This document shows positions 1-8,704 of a DNA stretch of 64,000 nt, piece by piece. Position 1 is the first letter of the stretch; each line of letters opens with the position of its first letter. The stretch spans positions 3,720,001 through 3,784,000 of the forward strand of contig OW818699.1 in NCBI GenBank assembly GCA_942493385.1. Reading direction: 5' to 3'. The stretch comes from UBA8389 sp942493385 (GTDB taxonomy: Bacteria > Bacteroidota > Bacteroidia > Bacteroidales > UBA1402). The position numbers and the translations under genes were made by a program. The notes under the pieces were generated by a model. The model was not told where the DNA came from, did not search any database, and saw only the letters and a program-made list of their open reading frames with translations.

Positions 1-560
1 GACTGAAACCTGTTGTTGGCGTAATACTTGGTATTGACCCCGTTGCTGATCACGAAAATCTGGACGTACTGGAACAATCCGCCGTTTGTGCCGAACGAAT
101 GCCTTTGGTACCTATTTACTTGGTTGAACGCTTCCTTCAGCTCTATCCCGCGCCTCTTCAGCTCAATCTGCACCAGCGGCAACCCATTGATTAGCAACGT
201 CACATCGTACCTATTCTTGTACGAACCCTCTACCGTAACCTGATGCGTCACCTGAAACTGGTTCTGACACCAGTTGTCCTGGCTGATGAATTCGAAATAG
301 AGGCTCTCCCCGTTGTCCCTTACAATATGCTGCTTCTCCCTGAGTATCTTGGCCTTATCGAACACCGACCCCTTCGACAAAATATTCAGTACTCGGTCGA
401 ACTCTTTCCTCGAGAACAACACGCCGTTGTGTATCTCCAACTGATTCTTCAGATTGCTGAGTAAAGCTTTCTCGTCAGCGATGGCCACTAGGTCGTAGCC
501 CAGCAGTTGTAGCTGCTTGATGAGGTTGTCTTCGAGGAGGAGTTCGGGTTGGGTGGTCAT
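1..560 (-). CDS. hsdR: Type I restriction enzyme HsdR, N-terminal part (runs off window)
   Basis: This is the 5' end of the restriction/translocase subunit of a type I restriction-modification enzyme; about 186 codons lie in the window and the frame stays open at position 1. The protein starts MTTQPELLLEDN two bases after the hsdS stop. The visible part is the N-terminal nuclease domain. It holds RYDVTLLINGLPLVQIELK, which supplies the Asp and Glu-x-Lys of the PD-(D/E)XK active site, followed by AFNQVNRY, the QxxxY motif typical of HsdR. In the family this domain cuts DNA after ATP-driven translocation; the helicase domains must lie to the left of the window. Order on the minus strand is hsdM-hsdS-hsdR, so the three are probably one transcript. 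Motifs are seen; function is family knowledge. Confidence 0.93.
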   Translation of the reverse strand, partial: MTTQPELLLEDNLIKQLQLLGYDLVAIADEKALLSNLKNQLEIHNGVLFSRKEFDRVLNILSKGSVFDKAKILREKQHIVRDNGESLYFEFISQDNWCQNQFQVTHQVTVEGSYKNRYDVTLLINGLPLVQIELKRRGIELKEAFNQVNRYQRHSFGTNGGLFQYVQIFVISNGVNTKYYANNRFQ

Positions 561-562
561 AA

Positions 563-1831
563 CTATACGAACATTTGTTGCAGAAGTCCTTTTTTCCAGA
601 GTTGCATTTTCTCGATTTGAAGGGCGGTTTGGGCGATTTTATCGTCGAGTGCGGAGAGGAAGGAGGCGATTTTTTGTTGTTCGGGCAAACTTGGAACTGA
701 AACTATAAATCCATTTATCGCATAAATTGCTAGCTTAGGTTGTGCGCCAATAGTTTTAACACTATCAATCAATTTCTTAAAATAATCTGACTTGAGATAA
801 TGAAGCAGGTATCCTTGGTTACATTTTATGTTCGTTATTTTGTTTGCATTCTCGGTTAAGTTTGCATTCTCCAATACTTCAGGTATTGTCCCAATTAATC
901 CAAGTGTTCCTGCTACTGAAACAAAAATATCTTTTGTTGAAATTGTGTAATTACTGATTATTTTAACAACAGACAATGGTACAAACTGTATTTTCTCCAT
1001 TGATACTGAGCCATTTTCCATATCTGAAACGGTTATATATGGATACCCATTGTCAGTTGTTTCTAATGAGAATCCTTTTGGTATCCTTTTACCACCCTTT
1101 ACATCTGCAATTTCTTCAAGTTTTTTTTCCTCCCAGTCAGGATAATCATTTCCCTCTTCATCCTTGAACCGCAATTTTTGTGAAAGAAGCTGTTTCATAA
1201 CGCCTTTTTTGTATTGTTCCAAAAGAGCTTTCTTCTTATTTAATTGTGAAATATTGCCGTCAACTGTTTTTAGTGATGTGGCAATTTGAGTTTGTTCAGG
1301 AAGTTCAGGAGTATAAATCGAAATTCCAAAAAAAGTACTGTTTCTAATATGAACCTGCGTACTTCCTACCATAATTGTCTGCATCAATTTTCTATATGAC
1401 TCAGTATTAGAAAATTGAATTAAAAAATCCTCAAAAAGAGTTTGTTTGTTTATTTTTAAACCATATACACCTTGGGCTAACATAAAGGAATTCTTGCTGT
1501 TATTCTTTACAATGTATCCAATATTTGGGCCCGATGGTACTAAATCTCTAAGTGTCGTAATTAAATAAGAATCATCTACTACTGATTTTGAATATCTATG
1601 GAAAAATGATTCAGTACAAAAAGTGGGTTCATCTAAACTTAAAATTAGTTCGCCACCACTAGTTATTCCCTTCTTGGGTATGACTTCACATTTTGAATTT
1701 TTAGTAAAGTCATTTGGTGTAAGAGGTGCCCCACCCCTATGTTCAATAATAAAGTCTTCTAGTTTTCTTAATTGCCACTCACCTGAAAACTCTGCAAATC
1801 GCAACATCGGCACATTCTTTAGCTTTTCCAT
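563..1831 (-). CDS. hsdS: Type I restriction-modification specificity subunit HsdS
   Basis: This 422-residue subunit reads the DNA target for the methylase and nuclease. It has the usual two-part layout: target-recognition domain 1 (about residues 1-175), a conserved coiled-coil spacer (LPEQTQIATSLKTVDGNI, about 177-235), target-recognition domain 2, and a closing coiled coil (LPEQQKIASFLSALDDKI, about 382-400). The repeated LPEQ...IA phrase marks both helical spacers. It starts 3 bases after the hsdM stop and ends 2 bases before hsdR. The recognition-domain DNA is visibly AT-richer than the surrounding hsdM and hsdR, which fits exchange of recognition modules between strains (inference). Full length for the family; no break seen. 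Confidence 0.95.
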   Translation of the reverse strand: MEKLKNVPMLRFAEFSGEWQLRKLEDFIIEHRGGAPLTPNDFTKNSKCEVIPKKGITSGGELILSLDEPTFCTESFFHRYSKSVVDDSYLITTLRDLVPSGPNIGYIVKNNSKNSFMLAQGVYGLKINKQTLFEDFLIQFSNTESYRKLMQTIMVGSTQVHIRNSTFFGISIYTPELPEQTQIATSLKTVDGNISQLNKKKALLEQYKKGVMKQLLSQKLRFKDEEGNDYPDWEEKKLEEIADVKGGKRIPKGFSLETTDNGYPYITVSDMENGSVSMEKIQFVPLSVVKIISNYTISTKDIFVSVAGTLGLIGTIPEVLENANLTENANKITNIKCNQGYLLHYLKSDYFKKLIDSVKTIGAQPKLAIYAINGFIVSVPSLPEQQKIASFLSALDDKIAQTALQIEKMQLWKKGLLQQMFV

Positions 1832-1834
1832 ACT

Positions 1835-3406
1835 TCAGAACGGTGTTGCGATACCCAACTCCTTACAGAAGTGTGCAATCTTGACGTCGGTTTCAGCAAT
1901 TGCTACATCTAATTCAGCTATTTCACTGGCTATCTGATTAATTTCAATTAATGTCTCCTCTTCAAACGTATCCACATATCTAGGAATATTCAGATTGTAG
2001 TCATTTTCTACAATCTCCTTTTGAGTTGCCCTTTTACTAAATTTTTCAGTTTCAATTCTGCCGCGGTATGTTTCAATAATAGTGTTAATATCTTCTTCTC
2101 GTAATACATTCTGAGTCTTAACTTTATCAAATAGTTGGCAAGCATTGATAAACAAAACATCTTCCGGATTCTCGCGACATTTCTTGAAAACCAAAATACA
2201 CGTCGGAATACTCGTTCCATAAAACACATTCGCCGGCAACCCAATCACCGCATCCAAATAATTCCGATCCTCAATGAGATACCGCCGAATCTGGAGTTCG
2301 GCCCCGCCACGAAAGAGGGCGCCGTGCGGGAGAACAACGGCCATGGTGCCATTGTCGGCCATTTGATGGATCATGTGTTGGACGAAGGCGAAGTCGGCCT
2401 TGCTGCTCGGCGCCAGCTTTCCGTACTGGCTGAAGCGGTCGTCCGTCATGAAGAGGGGGCTAGCGCTCCAGTTGGCGGAAAAAGGCGGGTTGGCCACGAC
2501 GGCCTCGAAGCGCATGTCAAGGTGTTGCGGATGCTCCAGCGTGTCTTCCTGCCGAATGTCGAACTTCCGATAATGGACATCGTGCAGAATCATGTTCATG
2601 CGGGCAAGGTTGTAGGTGGTTCGGTTCATTTCCTGCCCGTAAAAGTTGTTCACTTCCTTCACCTCCTTGGCCACCCGCAACAACAACGACCCCGAACCAC
2701 ACGTCGGATCGTAAACCGACTTGAGCTTACTCTTACCGGTCGTAACCAATTTGGCCAATATCTTGCTTACTTCCTGCGGCGTATAAAACTCACCCGCCTT
2801 CTTCCCCGCCCCACTGGCAAACTGCCCGATGAGGTATTCGTAGGCATCGCCCAGCACATCCAGCTCCGTATTCTCCAAATGAAAATCAATCTGATCCAAA
2901 TGAAAAAGCACCTTCGAAATCAACTCATTCTTAGCCGATTCCGTCCGCCCCAACTTCGTACTCGTCAAATCCAAATCCTCAAACAAATTGTCGAAATCAT
3001 CCTCACTCGCCGTCCCCATCGTACTCTGCTCAATATTGCTCAGAATCTTGGCCAAATCCTCCAAAATAAAGTTATCCCCACCCTCCTTGTCACTATTCCC
3101 CCGCTTCGCCACCTCACTGAACAGCTCCGACGGCTTCAGAAAATACCCCAACTTTTCGAGCGATTCTTCCTTGATGGCTTCAATGTACTCCTTCCCCTTC
3201 GCACTGTTCTCATCAATATCCGTGTACTTAATTTTGTCCTGCTTCAGAATGATATCCGCATACCTCCACATCTTTTCAGACAGATACTTATAAAAAATGA
3301 ACCCCAGGATATAGTCCCGGAATTCATCCGCATTCATTTTTCCGCGTAGGGTGTTAGCTATGTTCCAGAGCTGCTGCTCGAGTTGTTTTTTGTGGTCTTC
3401 GGACAT
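1835..3406 (-). CDS. hsdM: Type I restriction-modification adenine methylase HsdM
   Basis: This 523-residue protein is the N6-adenine methyltransferase of the type I system. The helical HsdM_N domain occupies about residues 8-170. The catalytic part follows: GEFYTP (205-210), the SAM-binding motif DPTCGSGS (233-240) and the catalytic NPPF (306-309). Together with two HsdS-directed contacts it forms the M2S methylase that protects host DNA. It is the first gene of the hsdM-hsdS-hsdR operon. GC content is clearly higher than in the genes upstream of it (3.5-9.4 kb), so the two blocks probably have different histories. A long open frame on the opposite strand (2135-3349) is a base-composition shadow of this gene. 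Confidence 0.97.
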   Translation of the reverse strand: MSEDHKKQLEQQLWNIANTLRGKMNADEFRDYILGFIFYKYLSEKMWRYADIILKQDKIKYTDIDENSAKGKEYIEAIKEESLEKLGYFLKPSELFSEVAKRGNSDKEGGDNFILEDLAKILSNIEQSTMGTASEDDFDNLFEDLDLTSTKLGRTESAKNELISKVLFHLDQIDFHLENTELDVLGDAYEYLIGQFASGAGKKAGEFYTPQEVSKILAKLVTTGKSKLKSVYDPTCGSGSLLLRVAKEVKEVNNFYGQEMNRTTYNLARMNMILHDVHYRKFDIRQEDTLEHPQHLDMRFEAVVANPPFSANWSASPLFMTDDRFSQYGKLAPSSKADFAFVQHMIHQMADNGTMAVVLPHGALFRGGAELQIRRYLIEDRNYLDAVIGLPANVFYGTSIPTCILVFKKCRENPEDVLFINACQLFDKVKTQNVLREEDINTIIETYRGRIETEKFSKRATQKEIVENDYNLNIPRYVDTFEEETLIEINQIASEIAELDVAIAETDVKIAHFCKELGIATPF

Positions 3407-3580
3407 GGGGAGAAAGAATTATTTGAGAAAAAAAAGCAAGTGGACAAATCACATACCAAAATTGGATTATAAATAATTTGGTATACATTAACTTGTGTTT
3501 TAGGTTTGGGCCTTTTATTAATATCATAAATATCAGTAAACCATATTCATAAATGAGAAATACATTTCTTATTACTAAAA

Positions 3581-4525
3581 TTAAATAAAATTCCTAGTTG
3601 TTAGTTTAGTTTTAAAAACAAGAATCTCTCCATTAGGAATACGATCTAGTGGAATACTTTTTTTCCCTGGGCTTATTCTCCAAACATCTACATTTAGCAA
3701 CATATGAGAAGTAATTAAGCAAAACATAGTGAATAACTTTGGCCCACAAGGTGCTAAAACAATACGATTAGTTTCAATTAGCCGACTACAAAGATTATAA
3801 AGAACAAAGAATGTACTTTCTATACTTTCAATATTATAAAGAAATACATTTTCAGGTGATACTGATTTGATTAATTCCTCGTTATTTTTTTCAACTAAAC
3901 TTGAAAAACTGTTATCACTAAAATTCTCAGTATAAAATAAATACGTTTCAGCATCCAAGTACTCAGCTAAGCCATAAGCTCTATCTATTTCATACCCTAA
4001 ACCAATTATAAGAATTGTTGGTTTATTAGAAATTGACAAATTGTTATATCCAGTTATAGGTCCAACATTAATATTTGGAATAATTTCATCAGGCGGTGAG
4101 ACAAATTGTGCACAAGAATAAGAAAAATATAGGGTTATATCTTTGTCACTAAATAGGGTTGAATTAAAAAAAGATAAAATAGTGGCATACCATATTCTTG
4201 TCATACTAGAATAATCAACTAGTATATTTAAAGAACTATTAAATTCAAGGGATTTTAGTTTATCAATAATTTTCTCTCCAGAATCTCCATTAGCTTCGAT
4301 TAATTCGAACCCTTTAGTTAATAAGATTTTATCATTAGATTTTCTATTAAATTTGTCAAGTTTATCATCAAAAACAAAAGCAATTTTTTTTGATGCATTA
4401 ATATTAATTTTTTGAACTAGATATGTAGCTCTTGACTCAAATCCAGAGGAAGTTATAAATAAGTCAAATGTTATATCACCCAATGTCCTAACTTCAATTT
4501 TCTTTATGTAGTTTTCTCTTTTCAT
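3581..4525 (-). CDS. Unrecognised 314-aa protein, last gene of a four-gene candidate defence operon
   Basis: I do not recognise this protein. It has no signal peptide or membrane segment. It shows a pseudo-twofold pattern. Half 1 has FITSSGFESRA (23-33) followed by VDYSSMTR (103-110). Half 2 has IIGLGYEIDRA (173-183) followed by LAPCGPKLFTM (257-267). Each half alternates hydrophobic strands and helices, as in Rossmann-like folds. The second motif of each half sits where CARF-type ligand-binding domains carry a glycine/serine-rich turn, so a nucleotide-sensing role is possible but unproven. It starts 1 base after the stop of the AAA ATPase, so the two are almost certainly co-expressed. Low GC like its operon partners. 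Confidence 0.8.
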   Translation of the reverse strand: MKRENYIKKIEVRTLGDITFDLFITSSGFESRATYLVQKININASKKIAFVFDDKLDKFNRKSNDKILLTKGFELIEANGDSGEKIIDKLKSLEFNSSLNILVDYSSMTRIWYATILSFFNSTLFSDKDITLYFSYSCAQFVSPPDEIIPNINVGPITGYNNLSISNKPTILIIGLGYEIDRAYGLAEYLDAETYLFYTENFSDNSFSSLVEKNNEELIKSVSPENVFLYNIESIESTFFVLYNLCSRLIETNRIVLAPCGPKLFTMFCLITSHMLLNVDVWRISPGKKSIPLDRIPNGEILVFKTKLTTRNFI

Positions 4526-4526
4526 G

Positions 4527-6413
4527 CTAATAGAATAATTTTAAACTCTTGCTTTGACTTTTATCTTTTGATAGAATAGTTGAAAGATTTAGTTGAGAAT
4601 CCTCAAGTCTGTTTGGAAGTTTGAAATATGGATATAGCAAAAATGATAGTCTAAATCTCTTATTAATTATATCAGCAGAAAGCCGTTCATTTTCGCTTGG
4701 ATTTAAATAAACAATTGCTCCTAAAAACAATCCAACTTCAATTAATTTTACAAGTTTAGTAGTTATACTATCATCAACTGAGAAAGTTCCAGTTGGGTTA
4801 GGTTTGAAATCAAATTTCAAAATTTCATTTTGAAAACATTCACCAATAGTGGAAATAAGATTTTTTAATGAGTATATCTGATTAGATATCAATTGATTAC
4901 TTTTAGGGTTCGTTGACCAGACATCCATATACTTCTTGGATATTTGATAAATAATCTGCGATTGTTTATTAAAAGGAATAGTTTTTACCTCCCCATCACT
5001 ATCAAACTCTAGATCTGTTAATAGACTATCTATTAATCCAATAACAGTCCTTGGATTCCCATCACTTATTGTGCAAATATCGGACCAGCCAAAATAAAAG
5101 GGATTTGGGATATTTCTTGTTCTTAAACGTGCACCTTTTGAATCATAGGATTTCATGAAGTAATTCCTGTAATAAACATAAGGCTTGATTTTCCTAAAGA
5201 CCTCGTCTTTATCTTTTTCACTTTTTGGTATAGGATTCTTCAATGAAATTTGTTTGAGATTCAAATAATTTTCAAAGCTAGTGTCCTTAAAGCAAAGCTC
5301 TTTAAATTCACTTAAGTAAATTGATTCAGCATTATAATCTTCAATATTTAAATGGCTCTTATTGTATTTACCATCAGAGACCAATGCTTGTTCATAAGAG
5401 AACTCGCCAAATAATTGTTTTAAATTTATGACTTTATCGTATTTTCTTTTTAATCTTTCTAGAACCAACTTCTCACAAAAAACTTTCCACATACGAAAAT
5501 CATTTTTATTTGAAACCCATATCCGTATTGGTATATAATCATCAATTGTTGTTGCTGAAGTTGATGACTCAACCTCAGAAACATCCAAAATTGGAGTGGA
5601 AGTTAATTTAAAAATAAAGCGTTGATCTCTACTTCGTAAGAATTTGAACAATTTGATTTGTAACCATTTCGGTGCAATTTCTAACTCATCAAAGCAAAGC
5701 GCCCACTTCATTTTTTGCGGAAAAAGTGAAAGAAAATCAACAAATACACTATCGAATGCCAAACATGCCTCACGAACTTTATCCAGAAACTCTTCAAAGC
5801 AATATTTTGGCAAACTAATTTCATCTTCCTTTTTGTAAATCACGCCTATTTGATTTACTAAAGTATTTAAAGCACTTATCCTTTTTAAAATTGAAGCTTC
5901 AATTGAATAAAATGAAGGAGAAATACAATCATCTAATTCAAAGATTTTAATAAGTTCCTTACAAATACTCGATTCAAATTTCTCAATATTTATATTTGAT
6001 TCTTTGGCCGCAATTTCTGCAATACTTACAAAAGACTCTATTAAACTATTGTATACATTGGTATTAATAAGAGCATTAAGTATAAACTTAGTTGTTGTAG
6101 GAAAAGAACTAAATTCTTTTTCAAAGCACTCAACTTGTTCTTTCCATTGAATATCTGTTGGAATATAAACAGCAAAGAATGGTACAGAGTAAAATAATTC
6201 ACTATTTGATAAACTGTAATATTTAAGCAAAGCTTTGGGTGTTAACATTTTCAATAGAGTTGTTTTACCACAACCCCGAGGACCTAAAATTAGAGAATGA
6301 GAGTTTTTAAGTAACTTTTCAAAATACTCATTCCCTATAAATGTCTCTGCTACTTGCTCAAATGACAAATTGCGCGCGTTAAATGAATCGAATAATGTTT
6401 TTTGTTCACTCAT
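4527..6413 (-). CDS. AAA/ORC-CDC6-like P-loop ATPase of candidate defence operon
   Basis: This 628-residue protein is a P-loop ATPase. Walker A is GPRGCGKTT (44-52), Walker B is LCFDELE (239-245), and a sensor-like KLTSTP follows at 269-274, an order typical of AAA/STAND ATPases of the ORC-CDC6 kind. The rest (about 290-628) is an alpha-helical region with no motif I know. The region around residues 440-460 (WSDICTISDGNPRTVIGLID) resembles the sensor-2/lid part of such ATPases. The start codon overlaps the stop of the metallophosphoesterase by 4 bases (ATGA), so translation is probably coupled. In the operon it is the natural candidate for target sensing or DNA loading (inference). Confidence 0.85.
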   Translation of the reverse strand: MSEQKTLFDSFNARNLSFEQVAETFIGNEYFEKLLKNSHSLILGPRGCGKTTLLKMLTPKALLKYYSLSNSELFYSVPFFAVYIPTDIQWKEQVECFEKEFSSFPTTTKFILNALINTNVYNSLIESFVSIAEIAAKESNINIEKFESSICKELIKIFELDDCISPSFYSIEASILKRISALNTLVNQIGVIYKKEDEISLPKYCFEEFLDKVREACLAFDSVFVDFLSLFPQKMKWALCFDELEIAPKWLQIKLFKFLRSRDQRFIFKLTSTPILDVSEVESSTSATTIDDYIPIRIWVSNKNDFRMWKVFCEKLVLERLKRKYDKVINLKQLFGEFSYEQALVSDGKYNKSHLNIEDYNAESIYLSEFKELCFKDTSFENYLNLKQISLKNPIPKSEKDKDEVFRKIKPYVYYRNYFMKSYDSKGARLRTRNIPNPFYFGWSDICTISDGNPRTVIGLIDSLLTDLEFDSDGEVKTIPFNKQSQIIYQISKKYMDVWSTNPKSNQLISNQIYSLKNLISTIGECFQNEILKFDFKPNPTGTFSVDDSITTKLVKLIEVGLFLGAIVYLNPSENERLSADIINKRFRLSFLLYPYFKLPNRLEDSQLNLSTILSKDKSQSKSLKLFY

Positions 6414-7570
6414 ACAAGTGTAGTTAATTGATCGGGTATATTCTGAAAATCCGGATATAAAATTAGTTTTCGAGTTTTTATTTGGTTTCTTAACTTTTCA
6501 AAGTCTGTAGGAATCAGATATTTTATCTCTGGGAATATTTCAATTACTCTATTGAATTTTATATAATCGAGATTTTCTGAATCAAAGTAGGTTTTTATAC
6601 GAGTTACCAAATCATTTAAATCGTTTCTATTACCAAATCCAGTATGACTTGGAAATGAATTTGAATTAAAAACATCTGACCAACCTAACCCTTTGTTAAA
6701 TTCAAAAGTTAGTACTTCTCCATTTTTTTGTTCAGAATTTAATGTTATAAAATGAATAACGTTTTTATTTCCAGTTTCCATTAAATTCATTAGAGATGAA
6801 AAACTTCCTGCTCCAAATATCGGCAAAGAATTAACATACATAAGTCTTGGCACGTGCTTATGGCCATGTATAAAAATCTGGAAGTCATTTTTATCTAAAA
6901 GATCAATTAATTTGTCACCCTTTTCAATAACATCACCATCTTTATATTCAATTCCAAGATTTGCATGTTTGTAAGGATGATGATGTGTTATACCTATTTT
7001 GAATTTAAACTCTTTTGATGATAATATCTTTAAATCTTCTTCAATATTTTCAATTGTTTCATCTGATATTATTGATGTTAAACAATCAACATTATTAGTG
7101 TGAGAATGAACACTATTATAATTAAATAATAAAATATCTTCAATTTCTAAAAAACAATAGTTTTTTGAAAAAAATTTATTCAAAGCTTGCTCGTTATCAA
7201 ATGGATAATTTGCCTTCAGTCTCTTTGGTAAATTGAATGAATTATATGTACTATGGATTTTTCGTGAATCAACATCATGATTTCCTAATGTAGCTATCAA
7301 AAACCTTGCTTTCAATGCATCTTTAATCTCCTCTAAAAAAGCCCAGCCAGTCATCAATCCTTGTGGATCTGTTTTGCTCGTGACATCTCCAGGACATAAT
7401 ACCAAGTCCGCAACTAGTCCAATTTCTTTAATTTTCGAAATTATTGATTGCGCAGGATGTTGTTTAACAGGCAGTCTCATATTATCTGTTAAAAGGAATG
7501 TATTATTTTCGCTATCAGATTTACTATGCCGACAATGCAAATCACTAACCACAGCTATTTTAAGTTCCAT
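6410..7570 (-). CDS. Metallophosphoesterase of candidate defence operon
   Basis: This 386-residue protein has the full metal-binding set of calcineurin-like phosphoesterases: DLH (10-12), GD (61-62), GNHD (96-99), THHHPYKH (195-202) and HGHKH (235-239). Such enzymes cut phosphodiester or phosphomonoester bonds with a two-metal centre; relatives include SbcD/Mre11 nucleases, cyclic-nucleotide phosphodiesterases and protein phosphatases. The substrate cannot be read from the motifs. A C-terminal extension of about 120 residues follows the core. It starts 3 bases after the methylase stop and overlaps the ATPase start by 4 bases. Beside a DNA methylase, a nuclease role is the simplest idea (inference). 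Confidence 0.88.
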   Translation of the reverse strand: MELKIAVVSDLHCRHSKSDSENNTFLLTDNMRLPVKQHPAQSIISKIKEIGLVADLVLCPGDVTSKTDPQGLMTGWAFLEEIKDALKARFLIATLGNHDVDSRKIHSTYNSFNLPKRLKANYPFDNEQALNKFFSKNYCFLEIEDILLFNYNSVHSHTNNVDCLTSIISDETIENIEEDLKILSSKEFKFKIGITHHHPYKHANLGIEYKDGDVIEKGDKLIDLLDKNDFQIFIHGHKHVPRLMYVNSLPIFGAGSFSSLMNLMETGNKNVIHFITLNSEQKNGEVLTFEFNKGLGWSDVFNSNSFPSHTGFGNRNDLNDLVTRIKTYFDSENLDYIKFNRVIEIFPEIKYLIPTDFEKLRNQIKTRKLILYPDFQNIPDQLTTLV

Positions 7571-7573
7571 ACT

Positions 7574-8494
7574 TCAGTAGTTAGTTATTAATAAATCATT
7601 TAAAATATTTCGATTGCCTGAGTTATTATTTATCATTCTTGATGTCTGAATCTTTCTAATGTTAAAATTTGAATAATGATCTTCAAAAAAACTATCTGTT
7701 GTAGTTTCATTTTCCGGATCCGAATTTGTAAGCATTACTTTTACTCCCTTATTGCTTAATGCATTCATGAAAATGGCTAATCTAATCTGATCTTTTTCTT
7801 TAAAATCATGTTTTGTATAAGATGTGAAATTTGTACTTTTAAATAATGGTCTATATGGTGGGTCTAGAAAAACGAAAGAATCATTTTCAACATCATCTAA
7901 CATCTTTGAAAAATCAGAAACTACAATTTCTGAATTTTGTAGATTTTTAGAGATTTTCATTAAGTTGGTTTCATCAAATATTTTTGGATTATATCTCTTA
8001 CCAAATGGAACATTAAAGTCACCCTTTTGATTTATTCTAAATAATCCATTAAAACATGTTTTATTTAGAAAAATTAATTGAGCAGCTCTTGAAATCCAAC
8101 TATCATTATATTTATTATAATTAATTGAGAATCTATTTAAATTATATGCAACTCTCATATCATAATAATATTCCTCTTTTTGCTTTTCATTAAGAGATAA
8201 ATACTTTTTCTTATAAAGTACTAAATATTCAATTAGACTACAAACATCTTTCTGTACTACTTTATAAGCAATAATTAACTCATGATTAATGTCAGACAAA
8301 ATAACTTTATCAAAATTAAATTTATTTGAGATTGTCAAAAAACATGCACCACCACCTAAAAATGGTTCATAATAGTTTTTTATTTGACCAGTTAATAATT
8401 CAATTGGGTAATGTAATGCAATTTGATCCAACATTTGTGTTTTACCTCCTGCCCACTTGATAAAAGGTTTAATTGGATCTTGAACTTCCTTCAT
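7574..8494 (-). CDS. Dam-like (class D12) DNA adenine methylase
   Basis: This 306-residue protein is an N6-adenine methyltransferase of the Dam/DpnM (D12) family. Motif X is KWAGGK (13-18), the SAM-binding motif is YEPFLGGGA (42-50), LSDIN (66-70) follows, and the catalytic DPPY is at 211-214. Length is normal for the family. It is the first gene of a compact four-gene operon with a metallophosphoesterase, an AAA ATPase and a protein of unknown function. In such a setting the likely job is to mark self DNA so that partner proteins act only on unmarked, incoming DNA (inference). The target sequence cannot be deduced here. Confidence 0.95.
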   Translation of the reverse strand: MKEVQDPIKPFIKWAGGKTQMLDQIALHYPIELLTGQIKNYYEPFLGGGACFLTISNKFNFDKVILSDINHELIIAYKVVQKDVCSLIEYLVLYKKKYLSLNEKQKEEYYYDMRVAYNLNRFSINYNKYNDSWISRAAQLIFLNKTCFNGLFRINQKGDFNVPFGKRYNPKIFDETNLMKISKNLQNSEIVVSDFSKMLDDVENDSFVFLDPPYRPLFKSTNFTSYTKHDFKEKDQIRLAIFMNALSNKGVKVMLTNSDPENETTTDSFFEDHYSNFNIRKIQTSRMINNNSGNRNILNDLLITNY

Positions 8495-8704
8495 CTTATA
8501 ACTTGAATTGATACTACTTTAATAAATTGTTACTTTTTTATCGCCTTTCACTATTGATAATAATTGACAAGATTTAACTACATCACTTGTAAAAGTAAGA
8601 CAGTAAATGTAGTTTTATTTGAAATACTTATACTATAAATTTTATGATTTTTCTTGAAAAATGCAACTCCAAATGCTATTATTATAAAGTTTTAAATTTT
8701 GTTT

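Noticed and set aside
2135..3349. A 404-codon open frame antisense to hsdM
   Set aside because: It mirrors the hsdM reading frame, has no recognisable motif and an unnatural composition rich in Arg, Leu, His and Ile. The hsdM motifs on the other strand are complete.
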